From Karstenula rhodostoma CBS 690.94 (taxonomy: Eukaryota; Ascomycota; Dothideomycetes; Pleosporales; Didymosphaeriaceae), in the NCBI GenBank assembly GCA_010093485.1, contig MU001509.1, positions 112,972 through 176,971 of the forward strand: DNA of 64,000 bases. Reading direction: 5' to 3'. A program made the position numbers and the translations under genes. Shown one piece after another: positions 44,679 through 57,030 of this stretch. Below the pieces are notes generated by a model that was given only the letters and a program-made list of their open reading frames with translations, was not told the DNA's origin and did not search any database. The stretch's first letter is position 1. Every line of letters begins with the position of its first letter.

Positions 44679-46915
44679 CGTAATGTGTAGGAGTACGACG
44701 TGGTTTGGGAGACGGAGGTGAATGGCGAAGCTTTCGAAGTCGTGGAACTACTTTCCGATAGTTCTTTTGAGGTGATGAGGCTCGGGTGGTCCGGTAAGAC
44801 TAAGATGCTGCAGGAAAAATAGTTGCCGTGAGCAAAAGGAAAGGACGAGTAAGGCGTATGCAGAACAAAGAAGTGTAGATATTTGGCGCGGTTGGAATCT
44901 CCAGGTTGGGGGAAGCTAGAAGAGTGGTGCCCTTGTCCGAATTCTTCGGGATGTAGAGATTGCCTTCTTTATAACCTTTCCTTCCATCTTCTGCACCGTT
45001 TCCCGAAAAGTAGGTAGGCGGCCAGCCATCCTAGCCCATGCACGTACATGCAGGCCGCGATCCTCATCCTTGAAGCGACCTGCATGGTTAGACTGGTGAG
45101 ACCTTGGATAGAATTAGAACCATGGGGGCCAGCCGATGGTCTCGCGCTTTGTTCTCGAATCGGCCAAAGCGGCAAAATGCTTGTGCTCGAGGGCCTGCCT
45201 GATAGGTTGAATCTACGGGATCAGAGGCATGGTTAGACTGGGGACGTGGTGAAGCGCCAGCGCTCTACCAGAGAGCGATCTGAGCCGCATCTCTGCATGC
45301 ATCACGGTCGTGGCAAGGCTTGCCTCGCGCGAAACGACAATGCCAGCGTGATCGTGAACTATGAGCCCCGTACGCAGTTCGGGCACAGAGATCACTCTGC
45401 ATCCTACATAGTAACTGTCTGAAGTTTCTCACAGTTTCACCATGGACCCTGCGGTGCAGTTGAAACCTAAAACGATTGCTGTCTGGTGAAGGACTTCGAA
45501 GGTAGGAGATAGAAAACGGCTTAAGGTGGCACGGGCCTATTCACACGACCGTGCATACTGTCCACCAACACACCAACACACCAACATGGGCCAATTTGCG
45601 GTCGGCAAGGGTCGTAAATAGCCAGCAAATGACCTGATTGTGGATGCGGCGCTACCGCAGGTGCCCCGCTTTGAGCCAGAATGTGGGCTAATTAGCTCCG
45701 CATATTCAATATTAACGGACATGGTGGCTTGCATCCTTCGGTGCATCTTCCGGTCACAACACCAGCACCCGACAGATGAGGGTGTCTGAGCTCTCGTTTA
45801 CTGACGGCAACCTGGAATTCAGCAGACGCATACCGCTGAGATCTCTAATGTTGATAGCAAGATCCGATGCGTGGGTCGCCTCATAATGAAATCGCTGTAT
45901 GGTGTCGGATTGGTGTTTTCCCGTAGCTAATTCTCTCCACAGGTAGGTAAGTCGAAGAGCGAAGAGGGAAGCATTAGCCTCTTTGTGGTCTGCATACATG
46001 GCCTGAGGGAATGAGCCGAAGCGCTATCGCCTGCCAATTTGAGGGATTTAGTAGCTATTGAAAACGCCTCGGCCGCACTACTCATCGTGTACTGTGGCAG
46101 ACACGGTGGGCCTTGCGTCCTTGACAGCCGTTCTCAAAGTTCAGTCCAAGTTTCGTTTTGACATCGCGACGACGGCAGGCAGGGTGTTTCGAAACTTGAA
46201 CTGGTGGAGGAGGGGGTTCAGACATGTGTCAAAACCTAAGCGAGAAGTTTCAGGGCCGTTACGGCAGCATCTGATACAGGAACCAGAATCAAAGATGCAC
46301 TCATGGGCCCATGTTGAGATTTGTACGAAGGTATCTGCAGGTGGTGTTGGTGCCGTATTCTGTAGGCGGATCCTGCGTTGGATCTACCTCGACTTTACGA
46401 CTTCCGCGACGATCCGTAGTAGTCGGTAATGTTACCCCTGCGACACTCTTCAAAGCGGTGCTGCTTTCCTAAGTCCAGTCCCCCGCACCGCGGCGACCAT
46501 GACAACCCGCCGTGGCGGCTTTTTAGAACGTGCTGCCAAACTGGAAAGCAAATATTTTCGTAGGATCTACCTCTTTGTTTGCAGTCGAGCCGTGCTTCGG
46601 TGTGGCCTGTGCTTGCGTTCTGTCTTCCTAAAGGGGGCGATCCAGAAGCACGGTCGTGCACGGCTCTCGGACGTGATAAGCTGTTTCATTGTTGTGAGCC
46701 GGCCGTGTCTAACTAGGGGGGGTGGAGACGGAGAGAAGAGGAGGAGTGAACAGTCGGAATTGACATCTGCGCTAAACTCGAGGTCCAGGTCAGCAGATCA
46801 TTGTGGGGCAAGAACGGCCAACCTCAGATTGGGTGGCCCTTACCACGCTATCAAGAACAACAGTGCCTTGAGTAAACTTCTGTTGTCGGCGGTACTCCCA
46901 GCTGTGCTTACAAAG
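44679..46915. other. long intergenic region, no supported gene
   Basis: 2.2 kb. Many small frames exist (for example 46058-46429 plus and 46395-46661 minus) but none has a domain, signal peptide or splice logic. A frame at 46499-47185 runs into the P450 start region in the wrong frame. No tRNA could be supported. Confidence 0.45.
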
Positions 46916-48592
46916 ATGAGTAAGATTATTGTCGACGCTTTTTCGAGGTGGGACCTGGTGTCGCATGGAATCGTCTTGTGCGGTGCCACCTTTTTGTCGC
47001 TGATGACAGTAGGTGCAAGCGTTGAAATTGTACCCATTATTAACTACATCAGCTGGGAGTCTTATACGGCATCTATAATGCATTCATTCATCCTCTCCGA
47101 CGTTATCCGGGACCACTTCTCTGGACATCCTTCCGCTTTCCCTACGTGGTTGCGATACACAGTGGCAACATACACCGGCGACTGAGGGTATTCCACGACA
47201 AATATGGACCCATCGTTCGCATTGCACCCAATGAGCTTTCCTATGCCGATGCGACCGCGTGGAAAGATATTTACGGTAATCGCCCCGGCCACCAGCCATT
47301 TGAGCGCAACCGCACCTGGTTCAAGAAGATGTCTCCGGATGAGCCACACTCTATGATGGGCTACAGCGAAGAGGCACATGCTCGACAGAAGCGAGCATTT
47401 GCCAACTCCTTCTCCGAGAAGAGCTTACGGGACCAGTCTCCTGTCATCGAAAGCTACATTGATAGCTTCATGAGCCAGCTAAGAGCTCGTAGTTCAGGCC
47501 GGCAGTGGACAGAGAAGACCGTTGATCTCTCTGATTGGTTCGTTTTTCTCATGTTTGATATCTCAGGAGATCTTTCATTCGGAGAATCTTTCGGGTGCCT
47601 CTCAACTGGGAAAGCGCATCCTTGGGTAGAAATCGCTCAGGACTTTGGCAAAGGCCTATCTCTCATAGCGTCGGTCAACCTGTATCGACCTGTCGACAAG
47701 ATTTTACGCTACATAATTCCAAACCACATACGACAACGACAAGTTGCGCACCGCGAGATGAGTGCAGCTATGGCCAAGAAGAGACTGTCCTCGAAAGTAG
47801 ACCGACCGGATTGGGTCACTCCAGCCAAGAACTATGCCGACTCCAAAAATGCTCTATCAGAAGGGGAATGGGCGATAAATATGACTATTATCATCTTCGC
47901 TGGCGCCGAGACCACTTCAAGCGCATTATGTGCAATCGCTAGACACTTGCTACAACACCGTGGAGCGCTGCATCGAGTGACAGAGGAGATACGGTCTGCA
48001 TTCGCAACTGAGGGCGATATTAAGATCGCGTCCACGGGAAACCTGCCCTATCTCAATGCTGTCATCAGCGAAAGCTTGCGAATTGCACCCCCTGCCGCCA
48101 TTGGAGTTCCAAGAGTGGTGCCAAAGGGAGGTGACACAATCTGCGGTCAGTGGGTGCCAGAGGGTGTGAGTATGAACGTCTCCATCCTCAGTATATCTCT
48201 CACAGGAACCACAGACATACGTATCATACAACCAATACTCGGCAAATCGCCAGCAGCATAACTTCCACCATCCGAATTCGTTCCTACCCGAACGCTTTCT
48301 GGATCCGAATCCTGGATCCGACAACTTCTCGTCATTGCAACCGTTCCTGATGGGTCGGCATGTCTGCATTGGAATGAAGCTTGCTTATGCGGAACTGCGT
48401 GTCATCTTAGCTAGGCTGCTGTTCGCATTCGATATGCGCTTGGCTGACGAGAAAGACCGGTGGGATTGGGGGGAACAAGATACATACATACTTTGGGTAA
48501 GTGATCCGGAAATGTTCATCATGTTAATACTGATTTCCGGAAAGGATAAGCGTCCCCTCAATGTGGCTTTGCGGAGACGCTCTCTACACTGA
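46916..48592 (+). CDS. cytochrome P450 (fungal metabolite type) 1
   Basis: Four exons (46916-47008, 47053-48165, 48215-48496, 48545-48592) encode 511 residues. The 31-residue first exon carries the membrane anchor (HGIVLCGATFLSLMT). Splicing at 47008/47053 brings in LGVLYGIYNAFIHPLRRYPG, the proline-rich hinge. Next are VFHDKYGPIVRIAPNELSYA, the I-helix AGAETTSS, the K-helix ESLR, the LPERF meander and the heme loop FLMGRHVCIG, then AYAELRVILARLLFAFD. The heme loop has His where most relatives have Arg. Close in type to isotrichodermin C-15 hydroxylase/CYP567-like enzymes of secondary metabolism, acting at the ER. It is convergent with P450 2, leaving 349 bp between their stops. Substrate unknown. 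Confidence 0.87.
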
Positions 48593-48941
48593 TCATATTT
48601 CCAAATCGCGCGAGAAGATGAGGTGAGGAAATAACAGACAGTGCCAAAGAAGCAATGTGAATCAGATTATGTGGAGCTTCGGACACACATTCTCTATTTC
48701 CAATTTGCACGGTGCTGGATAGAGCTGGCCTTATTACTCTGACAGTCATCGATAATATGCTATCAAAAGTGTTCGTGAAAACTACAGAATTCTTGCGGTG
48801 AAATATTCGTGCCAAAGTTCGGGTTGAGCGAGACTATGGAACAAAAAAAGCTGTCTACCACAGCATGCCTCAGCACCTACTACCAAAGCGGTTGGTATTG
48901 ACAACAAGCGCATCCCATGAGCATTTCCAGGCAGATCCATG

Positions 48942-50574
48942 TTACAGTACGACAAAACAACAATGGCCCTTCGGTGAGATCAAAAAGCGGTTGTCGATTT
49001 CCATCATCTCGTCCGTCATGCATGGTGCGAGTTGTGCACCCCGACAATGTCTGAAAAATATGGCCGCTCCCAGCCTCAACTCTATCCACGCTAGGTGGAG
49101 CCCAATGCAGGATCTGGAGCCTGTGCCGAAAGGATGCATCGCTGTCTTCTGCGCAGAACTCATCGTAGACTTGTCAAGAAACCGGTAGCCGTTGAAACTG
49201 ACCGTGTTAGTCGCGCGCAGATCGCGAAACAGTTTGTGACTGTGTGAGATCATGATTTTGAGCAAAAACACGTACCTCCAGGGATCATTCCATACATCTG
49301 AGTGCCTATGGATGGTGTATGCCTGTGTGCTAACCTCGGCTCCTCCGGGGATTTGGTATCCTCCGAATACCGCACCTTCTTTGGGTACAGACCTTGGCAA
49401 TGCACCTGGTGCAGCACCATATAGCCTCAACGTCTCTTCGATGACACTATTCAGCAAAGGCATATTTTTGATAAGCTCCTCCAGATGCAGCGCATCACTC
49501 AAACCTGCGACCTCAACCTCGACCTCTTTCTGCAGAGCAGGCTGCTTCAAGACAGCCCAAACCAGATACGTAAGCGTTACTGCTGTTGTATCGCTTCCCG
49601 CTATGATCAGGTTGCCAGCTTCAGTCTTGACCTCATCATCCGTGATACCGCCGTCGTCTTTTTCAGCCGCTGCTTCCATCTGCCCAAAGAGATTCTTCAT
49701 TCCCCCACCTTGTCGTCTCATGTTCTGGATTGCTTTGGTGCCATACTCCATGACTACCTTTTCTGCCTGTGTGATGGCGTGGAGCTTCCCGAAGGGGATC
49801 CAGTTCGCAAGATGCCATACAAGTGGCGCTTCAGACCGTAACACACTACTCATATTAGCACTCTGCAGGGCATCGATGTACGTGGTCTGTTGTCCAAGTT
49901 CGAGCATCTGGAAGCTTTCGCCAAAGGCAAGGTGTGCGATGACATCTGTAGCCATCAGCGTCCACCACTTCAGGATATCAGCACCGTTTCTCGGCTTCAC
50001 GTTCGAGCTATCGTTTACGACCAGAGATTGATCTCTGCCGCCTTCGATGGAGGCTTCCCTGATGCGATGCACAGCTAAAGAAACCTTCTCTCGAATGACA
50101 GTCTCCCAGTGCGTAGAAATACTGGTATAGCTGAACGCTCGTGCAAACAGACGTCGTCTTTGTGCATGCTGACTGGGATCCTGCATGGCAAAAACTCCTG
50201 GTTTCCTGCCCCTGTGCGTTCCTTCGTACCATGGCGACTTGTGAAAATGGCTGCCGATGCGGTGGATCTGAGAGAACGAAGACAGCTCAGAAACATCGAG
50301 CTGCGTTGGTGACAACCGAATGATGGGTCCGTACTTCTGGTGAAGGCTGTCGACGTGGTGGATCCTGCGACCGCTAATGGTGGCGATGCGAAGGGAGAGG
50401 TTGGTGAATCGTGTGTGCCATGGGCCTGGTACATGTGCCAAGGGAGAGCGGATGCCTCTGATAATACTCTGTAGATTTGGCTCAGCGGACAGTTTATCAT
50501 GGGGGCCATGTTTGACTCACTCGGAGGGAAAATGCAGCGATAGCCAACAGTATGATTAGCATGGGAGAGAGCAT
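48942..50574 (-). CDS. cytochrome P450 (fungal metabolite type) 2
   Basis: Three exons (50574-50521, 50480-49276, 49197-48942) encode 504 residues. The short first exon gives the anchor MLSPMLIILLAIAAFSLR; its 40-bp intron is short but keeps the frame. Then come HVPGPWHTRFTNL, LHQKYGPIIRLSPTQLDVSE, the I-helix LIIAGSDTTAVTLTY, the K-helix EETLRLYG and the heme loop FGTGSRSCIG, with LAWIELRLGAAIFF. The Arg at the usual heme-propionate position is present, unlike in P450 1. The second intron (49198-49275) interrupts the meander and restores DPWSFNGYRFLD. Type resembles polyketide- or terpenoid-modifying fungal P450s. Substrate unknown; no backbone synthase lies nearby in the window. Confidence 0.87.
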
Positions 50575-52663
50575 CGTGTCGGCGTTCTATACATGAAATC
50601 TTCTCCAAGATAAGTACAGTCAGGTAAAGTGTGCGGCTTATATTAAGAAAAATGGCTTTGAGTGACTAAGTAGAGAGCTGGTCGCCTAGGGGACGCGCCG
50701 GTTAAATGCCCTCGAAAGCAACTGCGCCCAATGAAGATCATATCGGTGTCGGAGGGTAACTGATGCCACATTGGCCCCGCTCACCCCACTTCCGGTTCAA
50801 CTAACGGATGTGAGTCCACTATTTACGGGCGTGGAGGAAACTTCCCGGACGACGTTTTCTTCTTCTTGAGTAAAAGCACTGAGCTTCTGGTAAGATGACC
50901 CTCAGCAATCGTGGAAATGGCCGACAAGGGCCGATGAGGAGGGCAGATTTCAGCTTAAAGGGAGACTCCATCGCGTTTTTTTATGGCTGTATCGTGATTT
51001 TTATCGTTATTCTCGAAAACCGGTAAATCGAGCGAGAGTTCCCTTAAACAGGCAAGAACTCACTGCGCAGAATGCTACATCGTATTCGTTGCCGAGCTTT
51101 GCTGTCGGAATTGGAGCCATAGAACTCACAACGTCGTGACCTATGGACGGTAGCGAAAACATTTGGTAAGCTACGGGAAGTGGAGGACAGGAGAGGGCGA
51201 CAAGAGATTGGCTCAACAAATTAGCGTTTTAGCATGTGGGGTAGAGACTGTGTATCAATATAGCCACGGCGCTTGACCCCCCTTCTAGTTCAGAGCCATC
51301 ACGACCTCTGGTACCTATTTAAGAAGATCTCACCAGATATTTAGTCGGCCTCCCAGCGAGGCCATTGTAGGAACTATGATTAACACACCAATTGCTACGT
51401 ATGGATCTACCGTACATCTGTAGTGCAGACATCACGATTTGTCGATTCTATTTGAGACCATGTCGACCAAACGATGTCAGAATGCTTCACGCGTGCTGGC
51501 GAAAGGTCTCCATCGTTCATGTCGGCTACGGTTGATTGAATCGTTAAAATCATGTGTAGCACGGAGCAACAATTTTAGAAAGTTTGTGCAACCCTAGGAG
51601 CATATTATTGGCCACCCTGTTGTGTAACATGCTGAAACAGTACCTCACAAGTTCCGACAACCGGGTCGAGCAGCCCTTTAGAGCGTGGCCTCCAGATATC
51701 TTGAACCCAACGAGCTACCAGCGTGAACGCGCCCAGATACTCAAGATATGTGGGATCTACTGCGCTTTATACTTGCAGTCAGCCTACATAGACTGATCTC
51801 GTGGAGTTGATGATTTCTAAATGGAACATCGCCTGCTGGTCGGGAAATTGGTAACCAATTAAGCACATTGGGCCGGCTCAAACCAGAATCCATTACCCGC
51901 TCCCAACAGATTTCCACCCCTGCAGTAAATTGGGGCACTGGAGATCCAAAACGGGCGCCCTTGCAGAACACATCATATCACAGGCACGATATAGCCACTA
52001 GACCTTCTGCACGTATCCGAACCGCTGCATATCACTCCTGGCCACGCTCTCTGTACTACATCCTCCTAGCTGATTTTAACATCTCAAAGACACTGCCTTG
52101 TCATCTCATCTCGAACTGCCAGACAGTTTCACCCGATCTGATAGCGAGACGCCGCTTATGGTCTTTCAAAACAACGAGTCAAGCGAGCATTCCTTCTACG
52201 ACCGATCTGAAACAGCCAACAAGCGCTTATTTCCGAAAGCATCGAAAGTCTCTGTCCGATGCACGAGTGAACCAGCCTTCTTGAACGCTCTCAGAAAAGT
52301 CAGATACGTAAATCAAAGAACGCACATCGCCAAGCGTGGTCCTGCACGTCATATCAATGCAGCGACCCGATCAGGAAACATCATGGCTAATCTGGGGTGT
52401 CTAGTAATTCGGCATGTAGACTTAATGTTGTGTCTTCCTAGCTCGCATTCCACGTGGAGAGAGTGCGGCGCATAGTTTGCCATTGAATTTCCTGACAAAA
52501 TGTGGCTATATATCGTCGACTATGCTCTCTGCATTCTTTGGAATATTTCTCTATCGGAATCTTGGTGCTGAGCCCGGACCATATCTATCCTCACAACTCG
52601 CTTCACCCGTCTGCTGATACCTGCAAGTTTACCAAGAACAAGTGACTTGCGAAATTAATTACC
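50575..52663. other. long intergenic region, no supported gene
   Basis: 2.1 kb of moderately AT-rich DNA with only short frames (51584-51796, 51868-52284, 52098-52475), none with recognisable protein features. It holds the promoters of P450 2 and of the TmpA-like gene. Confidence 0.5.
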
Positions 52664-54307
52664 ATGCATAACTCCTTTGAACAGCAACAGCGATGGAATC
52701 AGCAGGCGATACAGGTCCGAGATCGTACAATGCCCGTTGCGCAGCCCTCACTGTCACCACCAAAACTCACACCGGCGCTCCATTTCGATCCAGAAAAGTT
52801 CAGCTCGTCCCGTCAGGACTCAAACGTTCCTGAAAAAGCGCTCGTGCAATCCGGACGCTTTCGGGTCAACGCGGACTGCCTAGACCACATCAACGACATG
52901 TATTCGCCACATGGCATACGAAAGGACGAAGAGATCTACACACTGCTACCTGGGGAACAATATTCATCCGCTGTTCGATACCTACGGTTTTCATTTCTCA
53001 CCGTCTATCGTCGCCTGTTCACGTTCATCGTCTTGCTCAACCTGATACCACTCTGCTTCATCCTTCACCAAACAACCATTACCCTTGATACACTAGCAAC
53101 CGCTGCATCGACCAACTTTTTATTCGCCATCCTCATCAGGCAGGATTTCCTTATCAACGGCGTTTTTCGGGTCGCCTGGCTCGTTCCATGGCGTGTACCA
53201 CTGGCAGTGAGGAGGTGGATCGCGAGATGCTACTGTTATGGAGGGATCCATAGTGGAGCCGCCATGGCAGGAACAGCATGGTGGACCGCCTTCAGCGTTG
53301 TGTCGACGATGCAGATGGCCAAACAAGGACTGTATTCCATACCGCTTCTGATGACCACTTGGACAATCCTAGCGACCCTGACACTGATCATTGTCTTTGC
53401 CCTCCCAGGCTTCCGGAAGACACACCACAACATGTTCGAACTCACGCACCGCTTCCTAGGCTGGACATGCATCCTCCTTTTCTGGGCACAGCTCCTGCTC
53501 GTCATCAACCACACCGCTCCGCCAGCCCAACTCCTAACCACCCTGCTCCACACACCCACATCCTGGAACCTCACCTGCATAACCGCTCTGGTCGCATACC
53601 CCTGGCTCACTCTCCGCATCTGGGTCTTCCACCCCACCGTCCTCTCCCCCCACGCCATCCGCCTGCACTTCGCCCACCCCGTGCACAAGTTCTCCTGCCT
53701 CTCCATCTCCACCTCCCCCCTCAAAGAATGGCACCCCTTCGCCACGTTCCCCACACCTACCCAAAACACCCAAATCTCGCACCCAGACACCTCCACCTCC
53801 ATCCTCCTCTCCGACGCAGGCGACTGGACCCACGCCCTCATCCGCCACGCCCAATCCCTCACCGCCCACCACACAAGGCATAACCCCGCACCACCGCAAC
53901 TCCGCCTCTGGGTCAAACCCACCCCAATCCCCGGCGTCCTCTCCCTCACCACCCTCTTCCCCCGCGTCCTCCTCATCACCACAGGCTCAGGCATCGGCCC
54001 CTGCCTCTCCTCGCTGCTCGCCCGCCCCGCAGCCCAGTTCGTGCGGCTGGTCTGGAGCGCGCGCGCGCCCGCAGCCACCTACGGCGCGGCGCTGCTCGGG
54101 GCCGTGCACGCCGCGGATCCGGACGCGCTGGTCGTGGATACGCAGGCGCTGGGGCGGCCGGACCTCGTGCGCGTGGGGTATGCGCTGTTTCGCGCGGTGC
54201 GGGCTGAGGCGGTGTTTGTGCTGAGCAACGAGGCGGTGACGAGGAGCGTGGTGTACGGGTTGCGGTGTAGGGGCGTGCCGGCGATGGGGCCGGTTTTTGA
54301 TTCTTGA
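52664..54307 (+). CDS. TmpA-like/ferric-reductase-like membrane protein
   Basis: A single exon encodes 547 residues. The N-terminus is hydrophilic. About six membrane helices follow, for example LFTFIVLLNLIPLCFILHQ, TILATLTLIIVFALPGF and FLGWTCILLFWAQLLLVINH. A soluble C-terminal domain includes FPRVLLITTGSGIGPCLSSL, resembling an NAD-binding motif, and QFVRLVWSARAPA, and ends with ALFRAVRAEAVFVLSNEAVT. This layout matches fungal TmpA-type proteins (a membrane flavoprotein-like family studied in Aspergillus conidiation) and the related integral domains next to NRPS-like enzymes. Typical paired heme-ligand histidines are not clearly present, so real ferric reductase activity is doubtful. The second half of the gene is strikingly C-rich on the coding strand. 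Confidence 0.75.
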   Translation: MHNSFEQQQRWNQQAIQVRDRTMPVAQPSLSPPKLTPALHFDPEKFSSSRQDSNVPEKALVQSGRFRVNADCLDHINDMYSPHGIRKDEEIYTLLPGEQYSSAVRYLRFSFLTVYRRLFTFIVLLNLIPLCFILHQTTITLDTLATAASTNFLFAILIRQDFLINGVFRVAWLVPWRVPLAVRRWIARCYCYGGIHSGAAMAGTAWWTAFSVVSTMQMAKQGLYSIPLLMTTWTILATLTLIIVFALPGFRKTHHNMFELTHRFLGWTCILLFWAQLLLVINHTAPPAQLLTTLLHTPTSWNLTCITALVAYPWLTLRIWVFHPTVLSPHAIRLHFAHPVHKFSCLSISTSPLKEWHPFATFPTPTQNTQISHPDTSTSILLSDAGDWTHALIRHAQSLTAHHTRHNPAPPQLRLWVKPTPIPGVLSLTTLFPRVLLITTGSGIGPCLSSLLARPAAQFVRLVWSARAPAATYGAALLGAVHAADPDALVVDTQALGRPDLVRVGYALFRAVRAEAVFVLSNEAVTRSVVYGLRCRGVPAMGPVFDS

Positions 54308-54760
54308 GGTGGATGGGCGGTCGGCTGGGGATTGGATTGGGGGGATGGCTGAGGCGGAGGAAGATGCCCTGTGCTGGAGCTGGTGGTACTGGTGGGGGGC
54401 GTTTGAGGCGAAATGCAGATAGTGGCCGTAACGGTGATGGAGGCGAAGTGTGCTACGTGGGATCCAGTCATGTACGCAAACTCATGAGGGCGACCTGTCA
54501 AGCGCAGACGTGACTTGGGAAGTGATTCCAGTAATTCGACGTGTGTGTTCTGTTAGGGAAAACAGAACGCATAGCTTTGATCGTAAGAATCGCAACTCGT
54601 ACCCACGACGTATTCCCCAGGCGCCTGGGGCTGGTCTGCTGCCCGAGTCCAATGCGGACCTCGTGATACATTTGCTCTACAACGCCGTGCAAAGATGTCT
54701 AGATGGGGGGTATCACAACTCTTCCGGCCACTCACGCAGCCGTCCGTCCGTCCGCAACGC
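54308..54760. other. intergenic between convergent genes
   Basis: 453 bp of 3' flanking sequence for the TmpA-like and phosphatase genes. No gene seen. Confidence 0.5.
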
Positions 54761-55391
54761 TCAACTCAGCTCTCCCCGCTCCAGCGCCTGCAGAAACGCC
54801 TCCGAGAACCTCACCGCCTGCTCGTATGCCGCCGAGAAGCCATCGCTTCCGCCATAGTACGGATCCTGCACCTCCTCGCCCCTCCCGCCACGCCTCTTCC
54901 TGCCCCCAAAATCTCCAAACAGCATCACCTTCCCTACGCCTTCCTCGCCGCCCTTGCGCTTCACCTCGCGCGCACGCAGATCGAGAAGGTCCGCCAGATT
55001 GCTGTCGTCCATGGCTAATATGTAGTCGAACGCTGCAAAGTCGGAGCTCGGTTTGAACTTGCGCGCGGCGTGCGTGTACGAGGTTATGCCCTTCTTCTTG
55101 AGCGTCTGCATGGTGCGCGAGTCCGGGTCGTCGCCGACATGGTATGCGCCCGTGCCGCACGAGTCGATGCTGCGGATGAGAGGGTGGGACGAGGCATGCG
55201 GTGGGCGGGTCAAGCTCTGGAAGACGCCCTCGGACATGGTTGAGCGGCCTGCTGGAGTTAGCGGTGGGGTCTGGCGGCGTGAGATGGGAGGTGCGCCGGG
55301 CCGTACAGATGTTGCCTAGACAGACGAAGAGGACCGACACGGCTTCTGCCGACCCCTTCGCCGAAGGCGCGTGTGTCTCTCCATCCGTCAT
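54761..55391 (-). CDS. low-molecular-weight protein tyrosine phosphatase
   Basis: Two exons (55391-55307, 55248-54761) encode 190 residues. The P-loop VLFVCLGNICRSTMSEGVF contains the CX5R active site (Cys nucleophile, Arg); the intron splits the second Cys codon of that loop. Further family landmarks are IDSCGTGAYHVGDDPDSRT, FAAFDYILAMDDSN and, near the end, VQDPYYGG, which supplies the catalytic Asp. The protein is slightly longer than the usual ~160 residues because of a Lys/Gly/Arg-rich insert (around 135-150). It dephosphorylates tyrosine phosphoproteins or small phosphates in the cytosol. It is the last gene before the AT-rich block, whose edge lies less than 200 bp upstream of its start. 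Confidence 0.93.
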
Positions 55392-56449
55392 CGTGTCCTG
55401 GCAGTGGAGGAGCGAAGAAGTCGAGCGCGCGGCGGGCCAAAAAGTTGATCGGCGGGGCCCGGAGGTTTGGCGGGGCACTCCGACGTACCTTCCCTGAGCT
55501 CCCAAATAAAGTAGCTATCTACCTCGACCTCTGCTGTGCAGGCAGGTCACCCGACCATAGTTTTTAGATCAGCGTATACTACCCCCTTATAGGCGTACAG
55601 GTAAATTTTATAGTATATACTAAGGTAGCGCTAAGGCTTAGTATATTATATAAGCTAGATTACCTATAATAAATAAAATTACCTAAATAATTTCTAAATA
55701 TATTTAACTATAATACTATATATATATTTATATAAATAAGTTCTAAATAAGTTTATATAATAATTACTAATATATCTATTAAAAAGCTCCTTTATTATAT
55801 AAATAAATATATTCTAAATATATTCTAGCTTTAATATATAATAACTATTATATTAATAATATCTAGTCTTAGATTACTTATCTAATAGCCTTAGTTCCCT
55901 TTTAATAAATATATAGGTATTTATATTTAAATATATTCTAGATATATTCTAAATATATTTAATTAATAATTTAAAGAAAAAGTATATTATTAAGTATAGT
56001 AAAAATAAGTATAGGGTTTATAAAATAGGTTTAATATATTCTAAACTTATTTAAACCTTTTACTTATATAATACTAGAGGGTATACTAGATTTATAGTAT
56101 TTATATTACCTATATAATTAAGATATATAGTTTTACTATTATAGATTTAATTTAAATATATTTTAAATATATTTACCTACTTTAATTACTAACTTTTTAA
56201 AAATAAATAAAGGATAACTAGGAAAGTACTTCCTTCTCTAGATAAAAGGTAAATATATTTCTAATTTATTTTAAATATATTTAGTCTATTAATTTATATC
56301 TAGCCTACTATAATACTATAATAGTAGCTTATAATACTACTAATACTATAAGTTTAAATATATTTAAAATATATTTAAGCTAATTTTTACTAAGCTTTTA
56401 CTAGGCTTATTACTCTTTTCTCTCTTCTTTCTCCTCCTCCTCCTCCCCC

Positions 56450-57030
56450 TCCTACTCCTAACTAGGTAAGCCCTTTAAATAGATTTTAAATATATTTATA
56501 CTAATATACTTAGAATAATAATAAAGATAAAAAGAAAAAAAAAAAAAAAAAAGATAAAAAAAAGAAGAAGAAAGAGACTACCTTTTTCCCCCCTACCTAA
56601 ATAAGTCCTTTAAATAAGTTCTAAATAGGTTAAGAATATATTTAAACTAATATCTATAGAATAAGGATAAGAATAAAGAAGATAAAGAGAAAGAAATAAA
56701 AGTAAAAAAGAAAAAAAAAAAAAAAACTTCTTTTTCTTTCTTTAGTCTAGTAAGTTTTTTAAATAGGTTTAGAATATATTTATACTAATATCTATAGAAT
56801 AAGGATAAAGAAAAGGAAGATAATAAAAAAAAAAAAGAGATAAAAAAAAAGACTACTCCTTTTTTCTTTACTTAGGTAAGTCCTTTAAATAGGTTCTAAA
56901 TAAATTAAGAATATATTTAAGCTAATATCTATAAAATAAGAATAAAAAGAAGGAAGATAATAAGAAAAATAATAAGGAGGAGGAGAAAGTAAAAAAAGAG
57001 AAAAAAGAAGCCCTTTTTTCTCCCCCTAAT
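56450..57030 (+). repeat. tandem array, unit roughly 130-140 bp, with purine tract
   Basis: Four to five successive units share the order: GTAAGTCCTTTAAATAGGTT, AGAATATATTTA, ACTAATATCTATAGAATAAGG, a long A/G-only tract of 40-70 bp, then a T/C-rich closing segment. Units begin near 56463, 56602, 56748, 56875 and 57031. Related units without the purine tract continue at about 57195-57440. Confidence 0.7.

Noticed and set aside
45240..45310. tRNA-like D-arm on the minus strand (TGGTAGAGCGC)
   Set aside because: No matching T-arm with TTCRA and no cloverleaf can be drawn.
46499..47185. 228-residue plus-strand frame over the P450 1 start
   Set aside because: Only its last part matches the anchor exon; downstream it is out of frame with the P450 and upstream it lacks protein character.
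53236..54078. 280-residue frame antisense to the TmpA-like gene
   Set aside because: Follows from the C-rich coding strand; composition is unlike protein and the sense strand has clear membrane helices.
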